NCBI GenBank assembly: GCA_963806045.1
Contig: CAWDWP010000020.1
Location: 1-64,000, forward strand
DNA length: 64,000 nt
Direction: 5' to 3'
From: DATCHW01 sp963806045
GTDB lineage: Bacteria; Bacteroidota; Ignavibacteria; Tepidaquicellales; Tepidaquicellaceae
Notes under the pieces: generated by a model
Told to the model about the DNA's origin: nothing
The model's database searches: none
What the model saw: only the letters and a program-made list of their open reading frames with translations
Shown: piece by piece, positions 40,044-47,519 of the stretch
Numbering within the stretch: the first letter of the stretch is position 1
Layout of the letters: each line of letters begins with the position of its first letter
Translations under genes and position numbers: made by a program

Positions 40044-41292
40044 ATGGCATTTTCAACTGAAGCCAGAAATATTTTCAAAAACCAAATTAATGATTTAAAA
40101 TCCGGAGGAATATTTAAAGAAGAGCGCGCAATCTGCTCACCTCAGGATTCCGATATATTAGTCGAATTCCCTATCGGCTCAGAAAAGAAAAAAGTTATAA
40201 ATATGTGCGCCAACAACTATCTGGGTCTGTCTTCGCATCCGGATGTTGTAAAAGCCGCACATGCAGGTCTCGATGTGAGAGGCTACGGAATGTCTTCAGT
40301 CCGCTTCATTTGCGGAACACAGGATATTCACAAAGAACTTGAAAAAAAACTGACTGAATTTTTAGGAACCGAAGATACAATTCTTTTCCCATCGTGCATG
40401 GATGCAAATGCCGGAGTATTCGAAGCTGTTCTGACAGAAGAAGATGTTATGATTGCGGACAGGCTTGTACATGCGTCCATTGTTGACGGGATGAGGTTAT
40501 GCAAAGCTCAGCAGGATACTTTCAAGCATTCAGATATGGCACACCTTGAGTCAAAACTGCAGCTGCATCAGAATAAAAGAATCAGACTTATAATTACCGA
40601 CGGTGCATTTTCGATGGATGGCGATTTAGCTAAACTGGATAAAATTGTAGAGCTGGCAGAGAAATATAATTCGATGGTGTTTGTGGATGACTCCCATTCA
40701 TCCGGCTATATCGGAAAAACCGGAAAAGGAACTCACGAACATTTCGGAGTTGTAGGAAAAATTGACATCATTACTACAACATTAGGTAAAGCGCTCGGAG
40801 GAGCATCCGGCGGATGCGTTTCCGGAAGGACAGAAATCGTTGAAATGTGCAGGCAAAAAGGAAGACCTTATCTCTTTCTCGAATACAGTTGCTCCGGTTA
40901 TTGTGGAAGGTGCGCTGAAGGTACTTGATATTATTTCCAAATCAACCGAAAGAAGAGATAAACTCGAGAAGAACACTGAATTCTGGAGAAAAGGTTTGAC
41001 CGAAGGCGGAATTATTATTAAGCCCGGTGAAACGGCAATTGTTCCGGTAATGCTTTTCAATGCAAAGCTTTCTCAGGATTTTGCAAAAGATTTATACGGA
41101 GAAGGAATATATGCGGTAGGATTCTTTTTCCCTGTCGTTCCAAAAGGACAGGCGAGAATCCGAACCCAGCTTTCTGCTGCTCACGAAATGCATCATCTTG
41201 AAAAAGCACTGGATGCATTCCTGAAAGTCGGAAAGAAGTATGGAATACTTCACAAGACAAAGCAGGAAGTTATTGATATGTACGGAGCGTAA
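40044..41292 (+). CDS. kbl: Alpha-oxoamine synthase, glycine C-acetyltransferase (Kbl) type, frameshifted
   Basis: Frames 40044-40928 and 40840-41292 join when one T is removed from TTT at 40875-40877, restoring RPYLFSNTVAPVIVEGAL. About 415 residues. The Kbl pattern is strong: MCANNYLGLSSHPDVVKAA, GMSSVRFICGTQDIHKELE, VDDSHSSGYIGKTGKGTHEH and the PLP Lys in TTTLGKALGGASGG. Family enzymes condense glycine with acetyl-CoA, or run the reverse step in threonine catabolism. The nearby ACP and acyl ligase hint that the acyl donor might be carrier-bound, but this is inference. The ATG has a near-perfect AAAGGAGGT ribosome site. Confidence 0.88.
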
Positions 41293-41361
41293 AAACAAGG
41301 AAAGTTAAAAAGTTTAAAGGTTGAAAAGTTAAAGAGTAAAAAAACGATTAGTTAAGAATAT

Positions 41362-41394
41362 ACAGGTTACAGGATTTCTTGTAACCTGTTTTTT
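41362..41394 (+). terminator. Strong intrinsic terminator of kbl
   Basis: ACAGGTTACA (41362-41371) pairs with TGTAACCTGT (41380-41389), followed by a T6 tract. It ends the ligase-ACP-kbl cluster. Confidence 0.9.
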
Positions 41395-41396
41395 AT

Positions 41397-41416
41397 CAAG
41401 GGGTCAAGACCCCTTG
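41397..41416. repeat. CAAGGGGTC hairpin repeat, copy 1
   Basis: CAAGGGGTC and GACCCCTTG are perfect arms with an AA loop. The same arms recur at 52549-52569 behind icd. Here it lies between the kbl terminator and the end of the minus-strand dioxygenase gene (41426), so it may serve as that gene's terminator. Confidence 0.7.
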
Positions 41417-41425
41417 TCTTAATAG

Positions 41426-42211
41426 TTATTCTTCAGATATCATAAATGCACTCATTGAAATGCTGCCGTATTGGAAGCCTTCGAATATAAATTTCAGTTG
41501 TTCATTTTTTTCTCTCAGGGCAAGCGAATACAGCATAGGGAGATAATGTTCGTTAGTCGGAATAGAAATCTTTGCTGCTTCTCCGAGTGTATAATAATTA
41601 ATTAATTTTTTATAATCATTTTCGAGCAAATACTTTTTAGAGGTTTCGTCAAAATCAATTGCCCAGTCCGGAGTCTTTGCATCCCTTTCAAACCAGCTTA
41701 CAGTTTTTAAATTGTGAACGATATTTCCGCTTCCAATTATTAATAATCCTTTTTCCCTTAGCCCGGATAATTTTTTCCCCAGTTCATAATGATATTCAGG
41801 AAGTTTAGTATAATCCAGGCTCATCTGGAACACAGGAACATCTGCTTTTGGAAATAAATATTTCAATATAGTCCAAGCACCATGGTCGAGTCCCATCCCG
41901 CGGTCAGGTTTTACCACATCCTCACCTTCTGCTTCTATAGTTTCACCGGCAAATTCAGGCGAGCCATCAGCAGGATATTTTATTTTAAACAAATCCGGAT
42001 GGAAATTTCCGAAGTCATATATTGTTTCAGGGTTTTCTGAAGTTGAAACATATGTCCCATTCGTTTCCCAGTGCGCCGAGACAACAAGTATAGCATTAGG
42101 TTTCTGCAGTGATGCGCCGAATTTTTCAAGTGCATCAGTAAAACTGTTTTTATCAATAGCATTTATCGGATGACCGTGTCCTATAAATAAAACAGGTTGT
42201 TTATTATTCAT
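41426..42211 (-). CDS. ygiD: LigB-type extradiol dioxygenase, YgiD/DODA family
   Basis: 261 residues. Motifs: PVLFIGHGHPINAIDKN with the metal His, VVSAHWETNGTYVSTSENP, LDHGAWTILKYLFPKADVPV, LLIIGSGNIVHNL and PTNEHYLPMLYSLA. These give the zinc/iron ligand set of the YgiD/4,5-DOPA-dioxygenase family. The family opens catecholic rings such as L-DOPA; the true bacterial substrate is unclear. Cytoplasmic. No pathway partner adjacent. Confidence 0.92.
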   Translation of the reverse strand: MNNKQPVLFIGHGHPINAIDKNSFTDALEKFGASLQKPNAILVVSAHWETNGTYVSTSENPETIYDFGNFHPDLFKIKYPADGSPEFAGETIEAEGEDVVKPDRGMGLDHGAWTILKYLFPKADVPVFQMSLDYTKLPEYHYELGKKLSGLREKGLLIIGSGNIVHNLKTVSWFERDAKTPDWAIDFDETSKKYLLENDYKKLINYYTLGEAAKISIPTNEHYLPMLYSLALREKNEQLKFIFEGFQYGSISMSAFMISEE

Positions 42212-42302
42212 TTCAAATTTTGATTTTCAAATAATATAACTAAATTTATAAAAATAAAATTTAATCTGAATTAAATAATTGTAAATTTAATAAAAAATAA
42301 TT

Positions 42303-42875
42303 TTATTTATTCAGCAGAACGCTGCTTATTATGCATGCAAAAATAGCTGCCATTTTAAGACCATTATCTTCACCCTTCATTCTGTCATCTATCTGCCAGT
42401 CTTTCCAGGCATCATCACCTGAATATCTTGTTCTCACTCTTATTTCACCTTTAGTGCCGGAAATCCTCCATTCTTTCCAGGAATCGCTTCCGGAGAATAC
42501 TGTGCTAACGCTTAATGCCGAATTGAAATCCATTACGTCCCAATCCCGCCAGCTTTCTGTACCGGAATATCTTGTCCTGATATATCCTGATGAATGCTGA
42601 AAATCATACCGCCATTCCCGCCAGGCATCCTCACCGGAAAAAAGTGTTTTGATAGTTCCTTCGAAACTGCCTATAAATACTCTCCATTCTTTCCACGCAT
42701 CATCTCCTGAAAATAATGTGCTCAGGCTTCCGGAATTGCCATCCGTTCGAACCGTCCAGTCCCGCCAGGCATCCTTGCCGGAGAATTTAGCCGTAACGTC
42801 AGTGAACACAAGATTTTGTGAGAAAAGTGAGACGGGTAAGATGAAAAATACAAACAGTAAATAAATCTTTTTCAT
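42303..42875 (-). CDS. Secreted protein with six FSGxDAWxxW repeats
   Basis: 190 residues from the ATG at 42875; the in-frame start at 42908 would prepend MQLLILNNYLN and is less likely. Signal peptide MKKIYLLFVFFILPVSLFSQ. The mature part is six tandem units of about 24 residues, each with the core F/Y-SG-x-D/E-A/S-W-R/K-D/E-W followed by a variable turn and an IRT-like strand (FSGKDAWRDW, FSGDDAWKEW, FSGEDAWREW, YSGTESWRDW, FSGSDSWKEW, YSGDDAWKDW). The C-terminus is a short hydrophobic stretch, MAAIFACIISSVLLNK, that might anchor the protein. I know no family with this repeat. It could be a small solenoid or propeller-like surface protein. Confidence 0.75.
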   Translation of the reverse strand: MKKIYLLFVFFILPVSLFSQNLVFTDVTAKFSGKDAWRDWTVRTDGNSGSLSTLFSGDDAWKEWRVFIGSFEGTIKTLFSGEDAWREWRYDFQHSSGYIRTRYSGTESWRDWDVMDFNSALSVSTVFSGSDSWKEWRISGTKGEIRVRTRYSGDDAWKDWQIDDRMKGEDNGLKMAAIFACIISSVLLNK

Positions 42876-42926
42876 ATTTAGATAATTATTTAATATTAAA
42901 AGTTGCATTTAATATTCATAAAATTA

Positions 42927-42976
42927 AGACTCTCAAACCTGACAAAAAATTCATATTTATCAGGTTTTGAGAGTCT
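42927..42976 (-). terminator. Hairpin terminator of the gene at 43014
   Basis: AGACTCTCAAACCTGA (42927-42942) pairs with TCAGGTTTTGAGAGTCT (42960-42976) with one bulged base, a stem of 16 bp. It is 37 bp past the stop of the minus-strand gene. The U-tract is weak, but the stem is very stable. Confidence 0.7.
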
Positions 42977-43013
42977 AATATTATACAGCTTAATCCCGGT
43001 TAAGGTTCCTCTT

Positions 43014-44537
43014 TTATGCTGCTTTGGATTTCGCTGAAGCGAGCTCTCTGACCTTAGCTTGCAGCCAGGCTTTGTTAGCTACCTTTTCCGTTTTATTAAT
43101 CCTGTTTGTAAGCGAATCTATGTAAGTCTTATTCCGGTTATTCATAAATCTTATGAATGATTCCGTATAATTTATAAAGTTTCTGTATAATATTTTGTTT
43201 TCTTTCGTTACTACACCGCTTCTTCTGATAACATTTCTATAAGAATTAAGCAGGGACATTACTGTTTCATAATTACCAAGTTCATAATGCACCATTACGT
43301 TCAGATTCTTGTAATCAAGTTTGATGCTTCGTCCTTCAGGATTAGCTTTGTTTAAATATCTGAGAGTCTCGGTGTATTGTCCTTTATTCAGCATTAACCT
43401 TGCATAACTGATATTTTTAAGGTCATTTTTAAAATCGGGATACAATTTATTCGAATATATCTTAATAAATTTTTCAGCCCATTTATATTTCTTATTCCTG
43501 ATAGCAAAACTGACGATGTTTCTGTATAAGGTAACGGGAAGAAATTTAAGGTTTTCGCCTTCATAATATCTTTTAGACAGAACTAATTCATATAAATTTA
43601 TAAGCTCTTTTTTCGAAAAATCATCGTTTGTATCCTTATTTTGTCTTACTTCACAAAAGTCTATTAATTTTGTAAAAAGAAACTGTTTTTCATCGATTCG
43701 AAACACCTTACTATGCTTATTAATTAATTTTTTGCACTTTTCATAAGAAACAATACCCTTCTTTTCCGAAAATGCCTTAAAAAGGTTGAAATAAATGTCA
43801 TAAACGTAATAATAGTCGTTTTTCTCATCTTTCAGGAATTCCTTCAGGTAGAAATTGTCAAATCCATTGAAAAATTTTACAAGAAAGTCGTGCAGGGAAT
43901 TTCTTTCCTCAATATCTTTAAAATTTGCATCAATATTATATAAATTGAGATAATATGACACCATTTTTATAACAAAATATAAAAACAGATACTTACTACC
44001 TGTAACAAGGTACATAATCAATGAATTTACGTTCACTTTCTTTGAAATATTCTTGCTCATGTATGAATAATTCAGCTTGTCGGCTTCAAGATTCAACTTA
44101 TTCATGAAGTAATTTTCGTCAATTATGTTCTCTTTTCCAAATTTTCCCTCAAAGTCAATGATACTATCTTCAAAAAACTTAGTTAAAGCCCTTGATTGCA
44201 GTTCGGTTCTCAGGTAATAGTGTGTTCCCAGCTCGTCATTTTCCAGATTAATCTGTTTTAAGAAATTAACGGCATGTTTTTCAAGATCAGCTATCAACCT
44301 CCTCATAGTGATAGAATTATATGGTCTTTCGGGACTGACTTTGAAATGTAAATTTTTATAATTAAGTTTAGGAGAATCATAAACCGGGGAAAAGTTTATA
44401 ATTTCACTGAATAGTTTGCGTAGCTTGTTGCTTCTATTAAAATAGGGCGAATTCAAATAAGTATTAAATTTTTTGATATCTTCTGCTGAAAATGTTTTCA
44501 GTATAAGAATTACTCTATTTTTCATAATTTTTCCCAT
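43014..44537 (-). CDS. Uncharacterised helical protein of a Bacteroidota-type family
   Basis: 507 residues; the start may be the second Met (44525), which has GGGAAAA before it. Almost all helical with many TPR-like pairs (LPVTLYRNIVSFAIRNKKYKWAEKFI, YARLMLNKGQYTETLRYLNKANP). The N-terminus, FSAEDIKKFNTYLNSPYFNRSNKLRKLF, matches a family of ~450-550-residue Bacteroidota-group proteins with an SPYFN motif. No function is known. No signal peptide is seen. The C-terminus is Lys/Ala rich. Confidence 0.75.
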   Translation of the reverse strand: MGKIMKNRVILILKTFSAEDIKKFNTYLNSPYFNRSNKLRKLFSEIINFSPVYDSPKLNYKNLHFKVSPERPYNSITMRRLIADLEKHAVNFLKQINLENDELGTHYYLRTELQSRALTKFFEDSIIDFEGKFGKENIIDENYFMNKLNLEADKLNYSYMSKNISKKVNVNSLIMYLVTGSKYLFLYFVIKMVSYYLNLYNIDANFKDIEERNSLHDFLVKFFNGFDNFYLKEFLKDEKNDYYYVYDIYFNLFKAFSEKKGIVSYEKCKKLINKHSKVFRIDEKQFLFTKLIDFCEVRQNKDTNDDFSKKELINLYELVLSKRYYEGENLKFLPVTLYRNIVSFAIRNKKYKWAEKFIKIYSNKLYPDFKNDLKNISYARLMLNKGQYTETLRYLNKANPEGRSIKLDYKNLNVMVHYELGNYETVMSLLNSYRNVIRRSGVVTKENKILYRNFINYTESFIRFMNNRNKTYIDSLTNRINKTEKVANKAWLQAKVRELASAKSKAA

Positions 44538-44746
44538 TTAGGTTAATGAACATTTTTAAAAAATATATTAACCTAAAATATAGCTAAATTTACAAAATAT
44601 CAACATATTAATGAAATTTATGCAAAAATAATTGCATAAAAAAAGCAACATTTTAAAAAAAAATTATTTGCTTATTCAATTTAATATTATTAATTTTAAC
44701 TGAATTTAATATAAATAACTTAAAACATATTAGGAGAAAAATTTAA

Positions 44747-44968
44747 ATGAAAAACTTATTACTCGCAATCATTGTTTTCTTAGCTTTCTTTGCCGTGTCT
44801 TTTACAATAAACACAGGCACAGTTAATGCTAAAACAGAAGCGACTGTAACCTGTACAGATAATGAGCCCTATTATGTCGTAGTTTACCATACCCACGTCA
44901 AGATAACTTATGAATACGATGGTCCCGGCGGCAGAATAATTAACGTTATGATAGAACACGTAGATTAA
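44747..44968 (+). CDS. Tiny secreted protein, paralogue 1
   Basis: 73 residues. Signal peptide MKNLLLAIIVFLAFFAVSF with cleavage probably after VNA or nearby. The mature part is ~45 residues with one Cys (VTCTDNEPYYVVVYH) and a conserved end, YDGPGGRIINVMIEHVD. A good ribosome site, TTAGGAGAAA, lies before the ATG. It is followed in tandem by a close paralogue. No known family. It could be a small periplasmic binder, a toxin-like or signalling peptide, or a structural protein. Confidence 0.75.
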   Translation: MKNLLLAIIVFLAFFAVSFTINTGTVNAKTEATVTCTDNEPYYVVVYHTHVKITYEYDGPGGRIINVMIEHVD

Positions 44969-45015
44969 TTTAAACAAAAACAATACTAATTTTATAAAAC
45001 TTAAGAAAAAATTAA

Positions 45016-45237
45016 ATGAAAAACTTAACAATCACAATTTTCGCATTTTTAGCTTTTTTTGCCGCATCTTTTACAATGAACACAAGCACAGTCAGTGCTA
45101 AAACAAATTCAGTTGTCACCTGTACAACAAATGATCCTTATACTGTAGTGGTTTATCAGGGCAACTTGAAAACAACTTATCTATACGACGGTCCAGGCGG
45201 CAGAATTATTAACATTATGATAGAACACGTAGATTAA
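45016..45237 (+). CDS. Tiny secreted protein, paralogue 2
   Basis: 73 residues, the same length and plan as the preceding gene. The signal peptide is MKNLTITIFAFLAFFAASF, there is a single Cys in VVTCTTNDPYTVVVYQ, and the end is YDGPGGRIINIMIEHVD. Roughly two thirds of residues match by eye. The ends are most conserved, the middle (KITYE/KTTYL) less so. It lies 47 bp after paralogue 1, so it is a tandem duplication, probably on the same transcript. Confidence 0.75.
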   Translation: MKNLTITIFAFLAFFAASFTMNTSTVSAKTNSVVTCTTNDPYTVVVYQGNLKTTYLYDGPGGRIINIMIEHVD

Positions 45238-45255
45238 TATATAATATAATTTTTT

Positions 45256-45633
45256 TTGATTAATAAATTCTATATAGACATGACAAATTCCCATTTATAC
45301 GGCCCCTTCGAACTGAAATCTTCAACCATTGACAAAAAAGTACCCAAAGGGATAGTTGGGAATTTTCTTCTCGGCGAAAGTAATCATGAGAATAACGGAT
45401 TCTCAGTACTTTCCATCGGACGCTCTGATATCGACCTGAATGAGGAACTGAAAAAATATGTGGGTGATTACAAACATTTTCAGTTCAGCTATGCATTCAG
45501 CAAATACGATGCTTTTTACCTTGAATGCACTCATTACCATATTTTCAAGGAATTGGCAGAGGACGTGAAAGAAAGAGAGCACCCGGAAGTTCCGGAAGGA
45601 TGTAACTGGTTTTGTCCTGTTTGTGGTAAGTGA
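45256..45633 (+). CDS. GIY-YIG-like small protein with C-terminal CxxC motif
   Basis: Up to 125 residues. The frame opens at a TTG (45256), and the ATG at 45280 (MTNSHLYGPF) is the alternative start. It contains GIVGNFLLGE, then LSIGRSDIDLNEELKKYVG, then a conserved Glu/His region AFYLECTHYHIF and a C-terminal CNWFCPVCGK zinc-like motif. This order resembles a family of short GIY-YIG-like proteins (GVY-x-L, VGRSD, AF-x-x-EC-x-x-YH, W-x-CP-x-C). That assignment is from memory and is only moderately sure. It lies 18 bp after the tiny secreted genes, possibly on the same transcript, and a hairpin follows the stop. Confidence 0.6.
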   Translation: MINKFYIDMTNSHLYGPFELKSSTIDKKVPKGIVGNFLLGESNHENNGFSVLSIGRSDIDLNEELKKYVGDYKHFQFSYAFSKYDAFYLECTHYHIFKELAEDVKEREHPEVPEGCNWFCPVCGK

Positions 45634-45634
45634 T

Positions 45635-45664
45635 AAACTCAAGATTATTAATAATTGAGTTTTC
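45635..45664 (+). terminator. Hairpin terminator
   Basis: AAACTCAA (45635-45642) pairs with TTGAGTTT (45655-45662), with further pairing in the ATTATTAATAAT loop, right after the stop codon at 45633. Confidence 0.6.
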
Positions 45665-45951
45665 CAAGAATGTATGTAACAGATATTAAAAAATCGAACT
45701 GACAATGTGATTTTATTAATTTTACAAATTAATAAATCGGGGAATCTTTCGATGGTATTAAAAAGCATTATTGTATCTCAGTTTTCAATTTAGTCCCAAG
45801 AGACACTGGTGAAGATGTATATTATAGTATAAGACCTTTTTCCCCGGAGTTCAGGAATTTTAAGTTCTACTGATAGTTTTAAGTTTTAGTTCTTTAATGA
45901 AGAGATTAAATAGTTTTAACATATACGATTCTTTCTCATAATATAATTAAT

Positions 45952-46029
45952 CCAGGGCGGCGCGAACAGACCTTTCATCGTAGCAAACCGGAGATTTGAA
46001 CCTTATAACGCAATAAGAGCACCGCCCGG
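45952..46029. ncRNA. Possible structured RNA, tRNA-sized
   Basis: A GC-rich 78-nt island in AT-rich DNA. CC-A-GGGCGG-C-GC at the left pairs with GC-A-CCGCCC-GG at the right, so its ends close on each other like an acceptor stem. The interior includes GATTTGAACC, a word typical of tRNA T-arms read in reverse. No full cloverleaf can be drawn on either strand. It could be a degenerate tRNA, a dispersed repeat or a small RNA. Confidence 0.3.
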
Positions 46030-46059
46030 ATAATTATTATTAATTCAATCTTGATTCAA

Positions 46060-46087
46060 TTTGTAGGATTTTTTTGGGGGATATAAT
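46060..46087 (+). promoter_or_regulatory. Sigma70-like promoter of the small RNA candidate
   Basis: TTTGTA (46060-46065), a 16-bp spacer and a perfect TATAAT (46082-46087). The predicted start is near 46094. There is no protein gene downstream for 350 bp on this strand. Confidence 0.45.
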
Positions 46088-46093
46088 AAATGG

Positions 46094-46205
46094 GATTAAT
46101 GAGCAAGGGGAATTATGGAAAGGGGGATAGCATTCAATGAGCCAAAAAAATGCTATAATAGAAAAACGGGCAGGTTTGATTCTGATGATACAACCTGTCC
46201 GTTTT
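46094..46205 (+). ncRNA. Candidate small RNA with two hairpins and terminator
   Basis: Between a sigma70-like promoter and a strong terminator lies ~110 nt without an ORF. Hairpin 1 pairs TAGCATT (46129-46135) with AATGCTA (46149-46155) and exposes the loop word TGAGCCAAAAA. Hairpin 2 (46163-46205) is the terminator. A perfect reverse complement of the loop word, TTTTTGGCTCA, occurs at 46240-46250, just past the terminator. The role is unknown. Confidence 0.4.
46163..46205 (+). terminator. Strong terminator without a protein gene in front of it
   Basis: AAAACGGGCAGGTT (46163-46176) pairs with AACCTGTCCGTTTT (46192-46205) over 14 bp with one G-U pair, followed by CTTATATATATAG. The nearest upstream plus-strand protein gene already has its own hairpin at 45635, so this ends a separate transcript. 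Confidence 0.75.
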
Positions 46206-46315
46206 CTTATATATATAGTAGAGAATCAAATTATCATTATTTTTGGCTCACTTAAAAATATTATGAGCTCTTCTAAAATTACAGAAAACAGCAGCATCAA
46301 ATCGAAATTTTAAAA

Positions 46316-46356
46316 CTGTTGGTGGTGTCCTCTCAGGAGGACTTAAACACCAACAG
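46316..46356. repeat. Compound hairpin
   Basis: CTGTTGGTG (46316-46324) pairs with CACCAACAG (46348-46356) and encloses GTCCT/AGGAC. A GCGGAATCCGC mini-hairpin follows at once, then CCGAA...TTCGG near 46387-46414. This is a dense run of inverted repeats before the minus-strand gene at 46447 and may act as its terminator or be a dispersed element. The remaining bases of the 45634-46446 gap carry no gene. Confidence 0.6.
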
Positions 46357-46446
46357 CGGAATCCGCGGCTCTGCTAAAATAAATACCGAATCATCTGTCT
46401 GTCGGCAGAAGTTCGGAATGACATAGTTTGGTTTGCAGAAAGTGAT

Positions 46447-46809
46447 TTACATTCCGCCTCTGTTAAATTTCAGCATTTGCATCGGAGTATAAATCTTAAA
46501 AGGTGTAAATCCTGCAAATAAGTTTGAAGATTCGGGGACATCTTTTAATGAAATATAATCGCAGGCTTCAGAAAACTCACCCCACATTTCAAGAACTGCA
46601 TAATTCTTGTGCGCATTTTTTACTGCAGATTTTGATTTCCATTCGAATACTTCGAGAACGGTTCCGTCTTTTGCTTCCATTATTACGGATTCGCGGTCTG
46701 TCGCCAGCCCCTGTTCCCTTAATATAGGAAGATGTTTTCGCATCATGCGATGAAGTTTATTTTTTTTTCCTTTTTTGGGTCTGTAACAAGCAATTGTCAT
46801 TATGCTCAT
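46447..46809 (-). CDS. Antibiotic-biosynthesis-monooxygenase-like (ABM) domain protein
   Basis: 120 residues, no signal peptide. The pattern MTIACYRPKKGKKNKLHRMMRKHLPILREQGL, then VIMEAKDGTVLEVFEWKSKSAVKNAHKN, fits a single dimeric alpha+beta (ABM/EthD-like) barrel domain. Many such proteins bind small organic molecules or haem, and some are monooxygenases. No substrate can be named. Stand-alone gene. Confidence 0.65.
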   Translation of the reverse strand: MSIMTIACYRPKKGKKNKLHRMMRKHLPILREQGLATDRESVIMEAKDGTVLEVFEWKSKSAVKNAHKNYAVLEMWGEFSEACDYISLKDVPESSNLFAGFTPFKIYTPMQMLKFNRGGM

Positions 46810-46860
46810 AAATTGTTCGATTAATTTTTTAAAAACTTATAGTATAAAATTCCGGTCATT

Positions 46861-47328
46861 TCAGTATCCTGAAATTTTTAAATCCCTTACCTTCAAATGA
46901 TAATTTTCACCGGTGCAAACACTTGCAAAGAGCTTCAGCCGCATAAATAGTTTATCTTTGATTTTCGGAGAAGGAATCGAAATAAATTTTGTATTACTGA
47001 TTTCAGTTTGTCCGTTAAGATTTACAAGATAGACACTTGTATCTGCTCTGACATAATATATGCTCAGTCCGGAAAGGTCGCCATCCGTCATAGCATCTAA
47101 ATTGAAATTGATATTTTCGTAATTTCTGAAATCTAAACTATCAAGTAGAATTGTATGTATTAAGTATGTCGAGCAGGTACCGATGAGGCTGTCTATTAAA
47201 CCGGGCTTCTGGAATAATGTTGTGCCTCGCCAATCAGTGTTGCTCACAGGACTATTATTACACCCGTTTAAACAATAAAAACTGATAATAATCATCAGTA
47301 TTATGATGAATTTCATTCTCCTTCTCAT
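46861..47328 (-). CDS. Lipoprotein of unknown function
   Basis: 155 residues. MRRRMKFIIILMIIISFYCLNGCNNSP is a lipoprotein signal with LNGC as lipobox. The mature part is beta-rich, with RADTSVYLVNLNGQTEI and MRLKLFASVCTGENYHLKVRDL; the spacing suggests one beta-sandwich. No family recognised. The second Cys (SVCTG) could pair with GTCSTY. Confidence 0.65.
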   Translation of the reverse strand: MRRRMKFIIILMIIISFYCLNGCNNSPVSNTDWRGTTLFQKPGLIDSLIGTCSTYLIHTILLDSLDFRNYENINFNLDAMTDGDLSGLSIYYVRADTSVYLVNLNGQTEISNTKFISIPSPKIKDKLFMRLKLFASVCTGENYHLKVRDLKISGY

Positions 47329-47519
47329 ATCAATAATTTAAATGCTTTTAATGCTATTTAAGTTCAAAAAAATCATAAAAACAGGTGTAAATTCGGGAAT
47401 AGAATCCATAAATTTATAATTATTTTTTGGACAGATGTGAGAATTAGATTTCACTATATTATAGTATAAATTGTTTCAAATTTTGATAAATAAGTTCTAT
47501 ATAATAAAAATACCCAACT

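Noticed and set aside
42303..42908. Start at 42908 for the repeat protein
   Set aside because: It would put MQLLILNNYLN before a normal MKK signal peptide; the internal ATG at 42875 is the better start.
45952..46029. A canonical tRNA
   Set aside because: No D-arm/anticodon/T-arm set fits on either strand in spite of the closing stem.
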